Source: an uncultured Bacteroides sp.
GTDB lineage: Bacteria; Bacteroidota; Bacteroidia; Bacteroidales; Bacteroidaceae
Direction: 5' to 3'
Length of the DNA: 64,000 nucleotides
Assembly: GCA_947646015.1 (NCBI GenBank)
Contig: CANSEY010000009.1
Location: 62,001 to 126,000, forward strand
Below are positions 35,865-44,876 of the stretch, one piece after another. The notes beneath the pieces are model-generated. The model saw only the letters and a program-made list of their open reading frames with translations. It ran no database searches and was not told the DNA's origin. The position numbers and the translations under genes were made by a program. The first letter of the stretch is position 1. Every line of letters begins with the position of its first letter.

Positions 35865-36752
35865 TTATTTCTGTATTCTCGCCGTTACATACATGCCGGG
35901 ACGAAACTGTTGGTTGACATCATCGATACGGGCATATACTTCGAGCGAACGGCTTACCTCATCCACCTTCTGACCGATGGAGACCAAGGTAGCTTTGAAC
36001 ACTGTTTTGCCCATACCGTTGACCCGAAACTGGACGGGACTACCTACTTTCATATCTGCCAGGTCTTTTTCATAAGTTGTCAGGCAAAGCAGGGGGGCTG
36101 ATTTGTCGATGACCTCACAAAGTGCTTCACCCGGTTGGATGTATTTACCGATATTCATCGCTACATCGCTGATATAACCACTGATGGGAGCCTTTACCTG
36201 TAGCAAGGGCTGAATGCCGCTTTTCAGCAACTCTTCCGGGACGATGCCCAATAGGGTAAGCTGTGCTGCCGTAGCTTCCAGCTTGCTTTTCATTGACAGA
36301 TAGTCTGCTTTGCTCTGTTGAAACTTCTTTTGCGAAGCGGCTTGTTCGGTCGAGAGAATTTTTTGCCGTTCATATTCGGCCTGCAGATATTCTGCTTGGG
36401 CATGGCTGTCGAGATAGGTTTGTTGCAGTGCGATGAAGTCGGGATTCTCGAGTGTTGCCAGCAGGGCACCTTGCCGTACTTGTTGCCCTGGTAAGAGTGA
36501 GGTGTGTTTCACTACTCCTCCCATAGTGAGGGCCACCGTAGCTTGACGTTGGGGAGGCAATACAATGGTGCCGTTGAAAGATACTTGATTGGGCTTTGAA
36601 GTAGCCGATGTTATTCCGTCTACTTGGGTCGTAACAGTATCGGTCGGGATGTCGGCAATAGCAGGAGCCGGAACTATGGTTTCGGATGTCTGTTCAGGGT
36701 TTTTGCATGCCGCAAGAACCAATAAGAGGACCGGATAAAATATTTTTTTCAT
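35865..36752 (-). CDS. RND efflux periplasmic adaptor (CusB/HlyD-type) lipoprotein
   Basis: This 295-aa periplasmic adaptor has a lipoprotein signal ending LAAC (Cys16). It has the split biotinyl-lipoyl-like domain (VKHTSLLPGQQVRQGALLATLE, then APISGYISDVAMNIGKYIQPGEAL), a coiled-coil hairpin between them (about 110-165), and a beta-barrel segment (ADMKVGSPVQFRVNGM). It bridges the RND pump to the outer-membrane factor. It is short for a CusB homolog (no N-terminal metal-binding domain). The gene follows the RND-OMF fusion gene by 21 nt and precedes the kinase by 4 nt. Confidence 0.92.
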   Translation of the reverse strand: MKKIFYPVLLLVLAACKNPEQTSETIVPAPAIADIPTDTVTTQVDGITSATSKPNQVSFNGTIVLPPQRQATVALTMGGVVKHTSLLPGQQVRQGALLATLENPDFIALQQTYLDSHAQAEYLQAEYERQKILSTEQAASQKKFQQSKADYLSMKSKLEATAAQLTLLGIVPEELLKSGIQPLLQVKAPISGYISDVAMNIGKYIQPGEALCEVIDKSAPLLCLTTYEKDLADMKVGSPVQFRVNGMGKTVFKATLVSIGQKVDEVSRSLEVYARIDDVNQQFRPGMYVTARIQK

Positions 36753-36773
36753 TTTTTTTTATGTTTCAATAGG

Positions 36774-39700
36774 TTATTGATAAAGTTCGTATTCTAAAGA
36801 AGCTATGTTGTATTGATATATAGTTTCGATATAGCCTTTGCGTATTTCACGGGCAGCACTGACCGACTGGATAAATTCCGCAATACCGGTTTCGCTGTGT
36901 TGTAATTGTAAGTTGGCTGTTTTGACCAGTTCGTCTGCCTCTTTGAGTGCCGACGAAGTATAGAACCGGAGACTTTCTTCGTAACGTCGCAAGGCAGCAC
37001 TCAACTCTGTTATTTTATTGTTCAATTCTCGGATGTTGGCTTCGGCCTGTATTTGTGCCGCCGAAACTGCTAATTTCGCTTGTTTGATCCGACTTTTTTG
37101 TGGCAGGAAGTAGATCGGGAAGGATACACCCACCATCCAGGCATTTAGATTTTTCAGTGGCAAAATATCCTGGCGGCTGTATCCGATACTTAATTCCGGA
37201 AAGAAACGGCTGCGTTCTACATTCAAGATTGCCCGTGCTTCGGAAGCTTGGCTATTGAAGAATCCGAGATGGGCTTCGGAGGTACTTCTCTGCTCACAAT
37301 CGGTGGGGAAGAGTGTCATCATCGTATCTTTCGGTGTAATCGGGTCATCTGCATAACAACTCCATTGAAAGCGGGCCAAAGCTACTTTTTTCTCTTCTAG
37401 TGCCTGGAAGAGTCGATTGTGTAAATCGGCTGCCAGTGTAGTCATCATGTTTTTCTCCAATAAGGTGATTTCTCCCTGTTCGTATCTCAACTCACCGATA
37501 CGCCTTAATTCGGCAGCCATCCGGTCTTGGTCGTGATAGAGTGAAGACATCCCGGAGGCATACTGATAATAGGCCCATGCGCGCTTTACTTCTGCCGTAA
37601 TCTCCTTTTCGACCATTTGGCGGTAGTAAGTGCTTGTTTGTACCTGTCGGTTGATAAGTACATTTTTGTAAAACGGCGTCAACAATGAACCCAGACTCTG
37701 TTCGAAAGCCATTTCCTTGTCTTTCTTATTTTCACCATTCAACTGTCCCCACGAATAGTTGAATGTGGTGGGAGTCGCTTCTACAATTTCTCCCCGTCCG
37801 GCTTGTGCCTGCCGGATGGCCGTTGTGGCTATCTTCAGTCTTGGGTGGTTTTGCTTGGCTATCTCTATCGCTTGTTCCAGGCTGACGGTTTGTGGGGCCT
37901 GTGCCGTGGCGGTGGCACTCAGCAGAAGTGCCGGTAGCAGGATGAACAGATGCAACCGTCTCTTAGGCTGTTTCCAACCGGCACTTGCCGCATTGACTAT
38001 TTTATAAAAGACCGGAAGGATAATCAACGTTAATATAGTGGATAGAATCAATCCTCCGATTACAACTGTTGCCAGAGGGCGTTGTACTTCTGCTCCGGCA
38101 GATGTGGCGATGGCCATTGGTACGAAGCCCAGTGAGGCTACCAGTCCGGTGAGAAATACCGGACGTAGCAGGTGGGGTGTCCCTCTTTTTATAATCTGAT
38201 TGGTGGTCATGGCATATTTATTTTGTTTTCTTAAATCGTTGAAGTGATTGATCATCAGGATTCCATTTAGTACCGCTACGCCAAACAAAGCGATGAATCC
38301 TACTCCTGCTGAGATACTGAACGGAAGTCCGCGTAACCAGAGTGCCAGAATGCCGCCTATCAGTGATAATGGTACTGTAGAGAATACCATCAGTGTATAG
38401 GTCACATTCTTGAAGGCGAAGAACAGAATCAGCAGAATCAGCATCAAGGCTACCGGTATTACAATGGTTAGTGTACGGATGGCATTCTGTAAATTTTCAA
38501 ATTGTCCTCCGTATTCAAAGTAATATCCGGGTTGTAACTTGATATTCTTATCCAGTATCTGTTGTATTTCTGATACTACCTGCTGAATATCGGCATCACG
38601 TACGTTGACTCCGATTACGATGCGGCGTTTGGTGGCGTCGCGGTTAATCTGGAGCGGTCCGTTCACCAAGTCGATGCTTGCCACTTCGCTGACAGGAATC
38701 TGTATGCCTTCCGAAGTGCGTATGAAGAGCTTGTCGAGGTTGAGGTCCGCCACTTTTTCCTGATCAAGGCGTACTACTAAATCGAATCTTCTTTCATTTT
38801 CGAATACGACGCCACTTACTTCACCTGCATAGGCTGTGCGGATCATTGTATTCAATTCTTCGATATTAATGCCGTATCGGGCTATTTTTCCGCGGTTGTA
38901 TTTCACTACCAGTTGGGGCAGTCCCATAGTCTGTTCGACAATGACATCGGAAGCCCCGGAAACTTGTTCGACGAAGCGGGCGGCTTCTTTCGCCTTTGCG
39001 TAAAGTTCGTGAGTATCCTCACCATATAACTTGACAGCTATATCGGCTTTGGCTCCGGTCATCAGTTCATTGAAACGTAACTGAATGGGTTGTGAGAAGT
39101 TGAACTCTGCACGATTTTCCAGGGGCTGGAGGGCTTCTTTCATTTTTTCTACCATTTCCGCCCGACTCGATGCAGAGGTCCACTCTTTAAAGGGTTTCAT
39201 CACAATCATTACATCGGCATCTTCTACTGCCATTGGATCGGTGGGTACCTCGGCTGTACCTATCTTGGCGACGACATGTTTGATTTCCGGGAACCGGTCC
39301 ATCAATAATTTTTCGGCCTGATTGGAAACTTCGATGCTCTCCGAAAGTGAGCTGCCGGCCGGTAATGTCATTTGCATGGCAAAGTCCCCTTCGTCCAAAG
39401 TAGGGATAAATTCAGCTCCCAGTCGTCCGAAAAGCAGAAAAGAACCAATTAAAGTAGCGAAGGCCACGGTAACTGTTTGCCATTTGAAGCGGAGGCAGAA
39501 ATGCAGGCACCGTTGATATATGACATTGAGTTTTTCAAAGAAACGGTCCGCAAATGTAGGTTTTACCATAATGGTGTGTTTTAAAAAAAGAGAAGCCATC
39601 ATGGGTACATAAGTCAGGGAGAGAAGCAGTGCGCCGATAATGCAGAATACCAATGTCTTTGCCATCGGAGTGAAATATTTTCCTTCGATTCCGCTCAGTG

Positions 39701-41093
39701 TCAGTATAGGGAAGAATACGATCAGGATGATGAATACGGCGAATGTAGCCGAACGTACTACACCTGAAGCACCTTTCTCCACTTCTTCGTCCATTTCGGT
39801 TCCCGATAAAGTGCGTCCTTTCAGTTTATTGCTGTATAGGTGGGCAAGTATGCCTTCTACTATCACGATGGAACCGTCTACTACGATACCGAAATCAATA
39901 GCGCCGAGGCTCATCAGGTTGGCTGTCACTCCGAAAATACGCATAAGGATGAATGCGAACAGCATAGCCAGCGGAATGACTGAAGCTACGATAAGTCCGG
40001 CACGTATGTTGCCCAAAAAGATGATAAGTACCACAAATACGATAATAGCTCCTTCAATCAGGTTGTGCACTACGGTAGAGATATTCCGGTTTACCAGTTC
40101 CGAGCGGTTCAGATACGGCTCTATGCTTACTCCTTCGGGTAATAGTTTCTGTATCTTTTCTACCCGTTTTTCCAGCTCTTGTGTGACTACATTGGCATTG
40201 GCCCCTTTCAACATCATGGCGATACCTCCCACACATTCGCCTTTTCCGTCTTTGGTCATTGCTCCAAAACGTTTGGGTGCTCCAAAACGGACAATGCCCA
40301 CATCGCTGATGTGTACCGGGATGCCGTTGCGGTTGGCAACCACAATCTGCTCGATATCTTTAGTGCGGCTGATCATGCCCTCCGAACGGATGTAATAAGC
40401 GTTTTTGGCTTTTTCGATGTAGCTCCCTCCGGTGTTCTGGTTGTTTTTACTCAGCGCCTCGAATACTTCACCGATGGTGATGTTCAATGAAAAAAGGGCA
40501 TCCGGGTCAACGGCTACTTCATATTGCTTCAGATAGCCGCCAAAACTGTTGATTTCTACAATACCCGGTATACCGGATAACTGACGTTTCACCATCCAGT
40601 CTTGAATGGTGCGTAGTTCCATGGCGTCATATTTATCTTCGTAGCCGGGTTCTACTTTCAGGATGTACTGATAGATTTCTCCCAATCCGGTAGTGATGGG
40701 CATCATTTCCGGCATGCCCAGTTCCGGTGGAATTTCTCCGGCTACCGATTGAATCTGTTCGTTAATTAACTGTCGGGCATCGAGGGTCGGTACGCTTTCT
40801 TTAAATACGACTGTTACCACCGACAATCCGAAGCGACTTACCGAACGAATATCTTCCACGTTCATGATATTGCTCATGGCAATTTCGATGGGCATCGTGA
40901 TTAATTGTTCTACTTCCTGAGGGGCAAGTGTGGGAGAGACTGTTACGATCTGTACCTGATTGTTGGTGATGTCCGGTACGGCATCGATCGGCAGAGTCAA
41001 CATTGCATATATGCCTCCGATAAGAAGGAAGAGTGTAGTAAGTCCTACAAATAATTTCTTTTTTATGGAAAAACGTACAATGGCTTTAAACAT
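36774..41093 (-). CDS. CusA/CzcA-type heavy-metal RND pump fused to a TolC-like outer-membrane factor
   Basis: This 1439-aa protein has two parts. Residues 1 to about 1040 form a complete heavy-metal RND pump: first TM segment, DAVPDITNNQVQ, and the proton-relay helix AIDFGIVVDGSIVIVEG with the Asp and Glu positions of CzcA/CusA. From about 1043, a charged KRR and a hydrophobic run ending ATATAQA look exactly like a signal peptide, followed by an OMF/TolC domain (from VSLEQAIEIAKQNHPRLKIA) with its two coiled-coil repeats to the end. The RND C-terminus is cytosolic, so the internal segment would export the OMF part. A TTG codon at 37955 could also be an internal start. Confidence 0.92.
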   Translation of the reverse strand: MFKAIVRFSIKKKLFVGLTTLFLLIGGIYAMLTLPIDAVPDITNNQVQIVTVSPTLAPQEVEQLITMPIEIAMSNIMNVEDIRSVSRFGLSVVTVVFKESVPTLDARQLINEQIQSVAGEIPPELGMPEMMPITTGLGEIYQYILKVEPGYEDKYDAMELRTIQDWMVKRQLSGIPGIVEINSFGGYLKQYEVAVDPDALFSLNITIGEVFEALSKNNQNTGGSYIEKAKNAYYIRSEGMISRTKDIEQIVVANRNGIPVHISDVGIVRFGAPKRFGAMTKDGKGECVGGIAMMLKGANANVVTQELEKRVEKIQKLLPEGVSIEPYLNRSELVNRNISTVVHNLIEGAIIVFVVLIIFLGNIRAGLIVASVIPLAMLFAFILMRIFGVTANLMSLGAIDFGIVVDGSIVIVEGILAHLYSNKLKGRTLSGTEMDEEVEKGASGVVRSATFAVFIILIVFFPILTLSGIEGKYFTPMAKTLVFCIIGALLLSLTYVPMMASLFLKHTIMVKPTFADRFFEKLNVIYQRCLHFCLRFKWQTVTVAFATLIGSFLLFGRLGAEFIPTLDEGDFAMQMTLPAGSSLSESIEVSNQAEKLLMDRFPEIKHVVAKIGTAEVPTDPMAVEDADVMIVMKPFKEWTSASSRAEMVEKMKEALQPLENRAEFNFSQPIQLRFNELMTGAKADIAVKLYGEDTHELYAKAKEAARFVEQVSGASDVIVEQTMGLPQLVVKYNRGKIARYGINIEELNTMIRTAYAGEVSGVVFENERRFDLVVRLDQEKVADLNLDKLFIRTSEGIQIPVSEVASIDLVNGPLQINRDATKRRIVIGVNVRDADIQQVVSEIQQILDKNIKLQPGYYFEYGGQFENLQNAIRTLTIVIPVALMLILLILFFAFKNVTYTLMVFSTVPLSLIGGILALWLRGLPFSISAGVGFIALFGVAVLNGILMINHFNDLRKQNKYAMTTNQIIKRGTPHLLRPVFLTGLVASLGFVPMAIATSAGAEVQRPLATVVIGGLILSTILTLIILPVFYKIVNAASAGWKQPKRRLHLFILLPALLLSATATAQAPQTVSLEQAIEIAKQNHPRLKIATTAIRQAQAGRGEIVEATPTTFNYSWGQLNGENKKDKEMAFEQSLGSLLTPFYKNVLINRQVQTSTYYRQMVEKEITAEVKRAWAYYQYASGMSSLYHDQDRMAAELRRIGELRYEQGEITLLEKNMMTTLAADLHNRLFQALEEKKVALARFQWSCYADDPITPKDTMMTLFPTDCEQRSTSEAHLGFFNSQASEARAILNVERSRFFPELSIGYSRQDILPLKNLNAWMVGVSFPIYFLPQKSRIKQAKLAVSAAQIQAEANIRELNNKITELSAALRRYEESLRFYTSSALKEADELVKTANLQLQHSETGIAEFIQSVSAAREIRKGYIETIYQYNIASLEYELYQ

Positions 41094-41119
41094 AGTCTTT
41101 AAGTGTTTGAATGTCGGTA

Positions 41120-41127
41120 CAAAGGTA
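41120..41127 (-). promoter_or_regulatory. -7 promoter box before the RND-OMF operon
   Basis: The minus strand reads TACCTTTG (TAnnTTTG), 26 nt upstream of the RND start. It would drive the pump, adaptor, kinase and regulator as one unit. Confidence 0.5.
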
Positions 41128-41233
41128 AGTTGCCGGGATATTTATTGTTAACAGAAAACTGTGAGTTGGAAAGATTGACTGGTGAAATGTCAAAATGTGG
41201 AGATGAAGTGAATTGGAATAGCTGAAAAAAAAC

Positions 41234-41241
41234 TATCTTTG
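41234..41241 (+). promoter_or_regulatory. -7 promoter box before the GH92 gene
   Basis: TATCTTTG matches TAnnTTTG, 31 nt before the ATG at 41273. Confidence 0.5.
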
Positions 41242-41272
41242 CATATCAACAACACATCACAAAGATAAGATT

Positions 41273-43619
41273 ATGAAGAAAAAAGTACTTTCCTTGCTGG
41301 CATTCCTTCCGGCATTTACGACAGTGATGGCCCAGCAGACGGCAGAAGTGCCGGATGTATGTGCATTTGTCAACCCGATCATCGGAACCAATGGTATGGG
41401 GCATACATTTCCCGGTGCTTGTGCTCCGTTCGGACTTGTACAGTTAAGTCCGGATACAGATACGATTCCTCACAACATAGATGGAACTTATCAAAAAAAT
41501 GCGTATGAATATTGTGCCGGATATCAGTATCATGATCCGACAATTGTGGGATTCAGCCATACCCATCTGAGTGGTACGGGACATTCGGATCTGGGTGATA
41601 TTTTGATTATGCCCGCCACAGGTCAACTGAAGTTGAATCCCGGAAGAGGCCGGTACTCCTGACGAGGGATACCGCTCCCGTTTCAGTCATGACACAGAGG
41701 TTGCTCGTCCGGGGTATTATGAAGTGGAGCTTGCTGATTATGGCATAAAGGCACAACTGACAGCTACTCAACGGGTAGGAATACATAAATATACTTTTCC
41801 CGATAATGCGGACGGACACATCATCCTTGACCTGATACACGGAATCTACAACTATGATGGAAAAACTCTATGGGCTAATTTACGTGTGGAAAATGACACA
41901 TTACTGACGGGCTATCGTATAACGAACGGATGGGCACGTACCAATTACACATATTTTGCCATCTCTTTGTCTCAGCCCATCAAGGATTATGGGTATACGG
42001 ATAAAGGGAAAGCTCTGTATAAAGGCTTTTGGCGGCGGTTTAATACCGACCGTAATTTCCCGGAAATGACCGGTCGGAAGCTGGTGGCTTACTTTAATTT
42101 CGATACCCGGCAGAATCCGGAGCTAGTGATAAAAGTCGCTCTTTCGGCTGTGAGCACAGAAGGTGCAGTAAAGAATTTACAGGCAGAGGCTGCCGGAAAA
42201 ACTTTCAATCAATTGGTTGCCGAGGCAAATTCTGCATGGAATCGTGAGTTGGATGTACTCGAAGCCAAAGGAACTCCCGATCAGTTGGCCATGTTTTATA
42301 CTTCATTGTATCATACCATGATTAACCCGTCCGTTTATATGGATGTAGACGGTCGGTATCGTGGACTCGATCATAATATCCATACTTCCGAAGGATTTAC
42401 CAATTATACTATCTTCTCATTATGGGATACATATCGTGCGGAGCACCCTTTCTTGAACTTGCTAAAACCCCGGCAGAATACGGACATGGTGCAGTCTATG
42501 ATCCGTCATCAGCAGCAAAGTGTACATGGCATGTTGCCGGTTTGGAGCCTGATGGGCAATGAAGGCTGGTGTATGAGCGGTTATCATGCAGTGTCTGCTT
42601 TGGCTGATGCGGTTGCCAAAGGAGCGGATATATCTGTCGGGGAGGCTTTGATGGCAATGGATCATACAGCTAATGTTCCTTATTATGAAGGAGTTGAAGC
42701 TTATAAAAGATTGGGTTATGTACCTTTCGATCAAAGTGGGACGGCTGCTTCCACTACATTGGAATATGCCTATGACGATTGGACTATTTACCGGACGGCT
42801 CTGTTGGCGGGAGACGACCAGTTGGCCGATCTTTATAAGAAAAGGGCGAATAATTACCGGAATGTTTTCGACACTTCGGTTGGTTTTGCCCGTCCCCGTT
42901 ATAGCAACGGAGAGTTCAGGAAGGAATTTGATGCAATGCAGACTTACGGGGAAGGATTTATAGAGGGAAATTCATGGAATTTCTCTTTCCACGTGCCTCA
43001 TGATGTGGCCGGATTGATTCGTTTGATGGGAGGTGAGAAGAAGTTTGTCAGTCGGTTGGATACACTGTTCTCAATGGCACTTCCCCGCAAATATTACGAA
43101 AAGAATGAAGATATTGCTGAAGTAAGTTTGGTAGGAGGGTATGTACATGGCAATGAGCCCAGTCATCACATTCCGTATCTGTATGCCTGGACTTCCCAAC
43201 CCTGGAAGACGCAATACTGGCTGCGGACGGTCATGAACCGGATGTATAAAAATGATATTGACGGCCTGGGCGGCAATGACGATTGCGGCCAGATGTCTGC
43301 CTGGTATCTGTTTACGGCAATGGGATTTTATCCGGTTTGCCCGGGTACTGACCAATATGTATTGGGAGCACCTTATCTGCCGTATATCCGTATGAATCTG
43401 CCCAATGGCCGCACTTTCGAAATAAAAGCGCCAAAGGTGAGCGATCGTAACTGCTATGTCCGGCAGGTGAAGCTGAACGGAAAGGTTTATGATAAGATGT
43501 ATATTACTCATGCCGACCTTTTGGCGGGAGGAACACTTGAGTTTGATATGGCTGCTTCTCCGAATAAAAAGAGGGGGCTTGCCAAAGAAGCTAAACCTTA
43601 TTCCATGTCTGAAGAGTAG
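41273..43619 (+). pseudogene. GH92 family alpha-mannosidase, single-base frameshift
   Basis: Together the two frames encode a complete secreted GH92 exo-alpha-mannosidase of about 780 aa, with signal peptide (LLAFLPAFTTVMAQ), FVNPIIGTNGMGHTFPGA and FSHTHLSGTGHSDLGDI in the first frame (41273-41662), and FSLWDTYRAEHPF, GNDDCGQMSAWY (metal-site loop) and LGAPYLPYIRMNLP in the second. The break is an extra G at 41642/41643: removing one base turns NPGRGRYS-stop into NPEEAGTPDEGYRSRF, the expected junction. The downstream frame has no other damage. It may be a recent mutation or a sequence error. It would cleave terminal mannose from N-glycans. Confidence 0.85.
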
Positions 43620-43681
43620 GCTGCTTTCAAACATTCTGCCGGGGCTGCTTGTTAATTATTTGATAAACCAAATAATAAGAT

Positions 43682-44224
43682 ATGAAAGCATTTTTTTCTT
43701 TCGTAGCAGCCTTGGTACTTTCATTGTCGATGGCTGCTCAGAATAAATCATTCTATGACTTCACTGTGAAGACCATAGATGGCAAAGAGTATCCACTGTC
43801 AGGTCTGAAAGGTAAGAAGGTGCTGGTAGTGAATGTCGCCTCCAAGTGTGGACTGACTCCGCAATATGCAGAGTTGCAGGAGTTGTATGATCAGTATAAA
43901 GATCAGAATTTTGTGATTATCGGCTTTCCTGCCAATAACTTCATGGGACAAGAGCCGGGGACAAACGAAGAGATCGCCAAATTTTGTTCGGTGAACTATG
44001 ATGTTACCTTCCCGATAATGGCCAAGATATCGGTAAAGGGTAAAGATATGGCTCCGCTTTACCACTGGTTGACAGAGAAGAAGCTGAACGGAAAGCAAGA
44101 TGCGCCGGTACAGTGGAATTTTCAGAAGTTTATGATTGATGAGAATGGAAATTGGGTTGGTTTTGTAGCTCCCAAAGAGAGTCCTTTTTCAGAGACGATA
44201 ATCAGTTGGATAGAAGAAAAGTAA
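43682..44224 (+). CDS. exported glutathione peroxidase-family thiol peroxidase
   Basis: This 180-aa protein has a signal peptide (FFSFVAALVLSLSMAAQ) and a GPx fold. The peroxidatic site is NVASKCGLTPQYAELQ with Cys in place of selenocysteine, followed by GFPANNFMGQEPGTNEEI (Gln of the catalytic tetrad) and VQWNFQKFMID (Trp and Asn). Such Cys-GPx enzymes normally use thioredoxin and would detoxify peroxides in the periplasm. It is 62 nt after the GH92 gene. Confidence 0.93.
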   Translation: MKAFFSFVAALVLSLSMAAQNKSFYDFTVKTIDGKEYPLSGLKGKKVLVVNVASKCGLTPQYAELQELYDQYKDQNFVIIGFPANNFMGQEPGTNEEIAKFCSVNYDVTFPIMAKISVKGKDMAPLYHWLTEKKLNGKQDAPVQWNFQKFMIDENGNWVGFVAPKESPFSETIISWIEEK

Positions 44225-44240
44225 TTTAAGGTGTTAAAAC

Positions 44241-44333
44241 TCACCACAGAAGATACAGAGTAACACAGTGGCAATTTTAAATTGTTGATTATTAACAAAA
44301 AAAGACTCTGTGTTACTCTGTGTTCCGTGGTGA
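44241..44333. repeat. long imperfect inverted repeat between convergent genes
   Basis: The left arm (44241-44268) and right arm (44308-44333) share CAGAGTAACACAG and TCACCAC as reverse complements, with a few mismatches in between and a loop of about 39 nt containing an A7 run. It separates the GPx and NUDIX genes and could end transcription from both. The arms read like words (ACAGAGTAACACAG) seen in dispersed intergenic repeats. Confidence 0.65.
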
Positions 44334-44342
44334 AAAGTGTCT

Positions 44343-44873
44343 CTACACAGCCTCTTTTGGGGAAGTAGAAGAGAAAATCTCTACTTTATCTATTTCACTT
44401 TCAAAGTTCGGTGTGAAGACACCCTTTCCTAAATTCGTTTTGATTTCTTCATAACTCCAGAAACGTCCGCCATCTAATTCATCGCTGGGATGTATTTCTC
44501 CGTCGTACACCGTTTTATGCACAAAGACTAATTCCCGTTCACGGGCAGACTCAAAGACATAGCTTGTCAGGAGTTCCGGTGTGAAGTCTGTGATACCCAG
44601 CTCTTCGGCGACCTCTCTCTTTAAAGCTATTTCTACACTCTCTCCCAGATCGATGTGTCCGCCTACGGAAGTATCCCATTTGCCCGGCTGTATATCTTTC
44701 CATTCAGGGCGCTTCTGCAAGTAAAGTTCACCTTTTGAGTTGAATACGTGCAGATGGACAACCGGATGCAATAGCTTGCTTCCGCTATGACATTCGCCGC
44801 GTGTAGCAGCTCCTGTAATAGTTCCCTGTTCGTCTACGATGGGGAACATTTCCTGATTATTATCGCTTTGCAT
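44343..44873 (-). CDS. NUDIX hydrolase
   Basis: This 176-aa protein has a complete Nudix box GGHIDLGESVEIALKREVAEELGI (GX5EX7REVXEELGI), which binds Mg2+ and hydrolyses nucleoside diphosphate linked to another group. The flanks (HLHVFNSKGELYLQKRPEWKD, PGKWDTSVGGH) resemble the isopentenyl-diphosphate isomerase-like and YfcD subgroup, so the substrate is uncertain. It starts 3 nt after the queA stop, so the pair is likely co-transcribed. Confidence 0.92.
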   Translation of the reverse strand: MQSDNNQEMFPIVDEQGTITGAATRGECHSGSKLLHPVVHLHVFNSKGELYLQKRPEWKDIQPGKWDTSVGGHIDLGESVEIALKREVAEELGITDFTPELLTSYVFESARERELVFVHKTVYDGEIHPSDELDGGRFWSYEEIKTNLGKGVFTPNFESEIDKVEIFSSTSPKEAV

Positions 44874-44876
44874 GTT

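Noticed and set aside
39640-40395. 251-aa open frame on the + strand opposite the RND pump
   Set aside because: Low-complexity, Ser/Thr/Ile-rich translation typical of an antisense shadow; no start signal.
44241-44333. CRISPR-like repeat
   Set aside because: It is one inverted pair, not evenly spaced direct repeats; no cas genes or other repeat arrays exist in the window.
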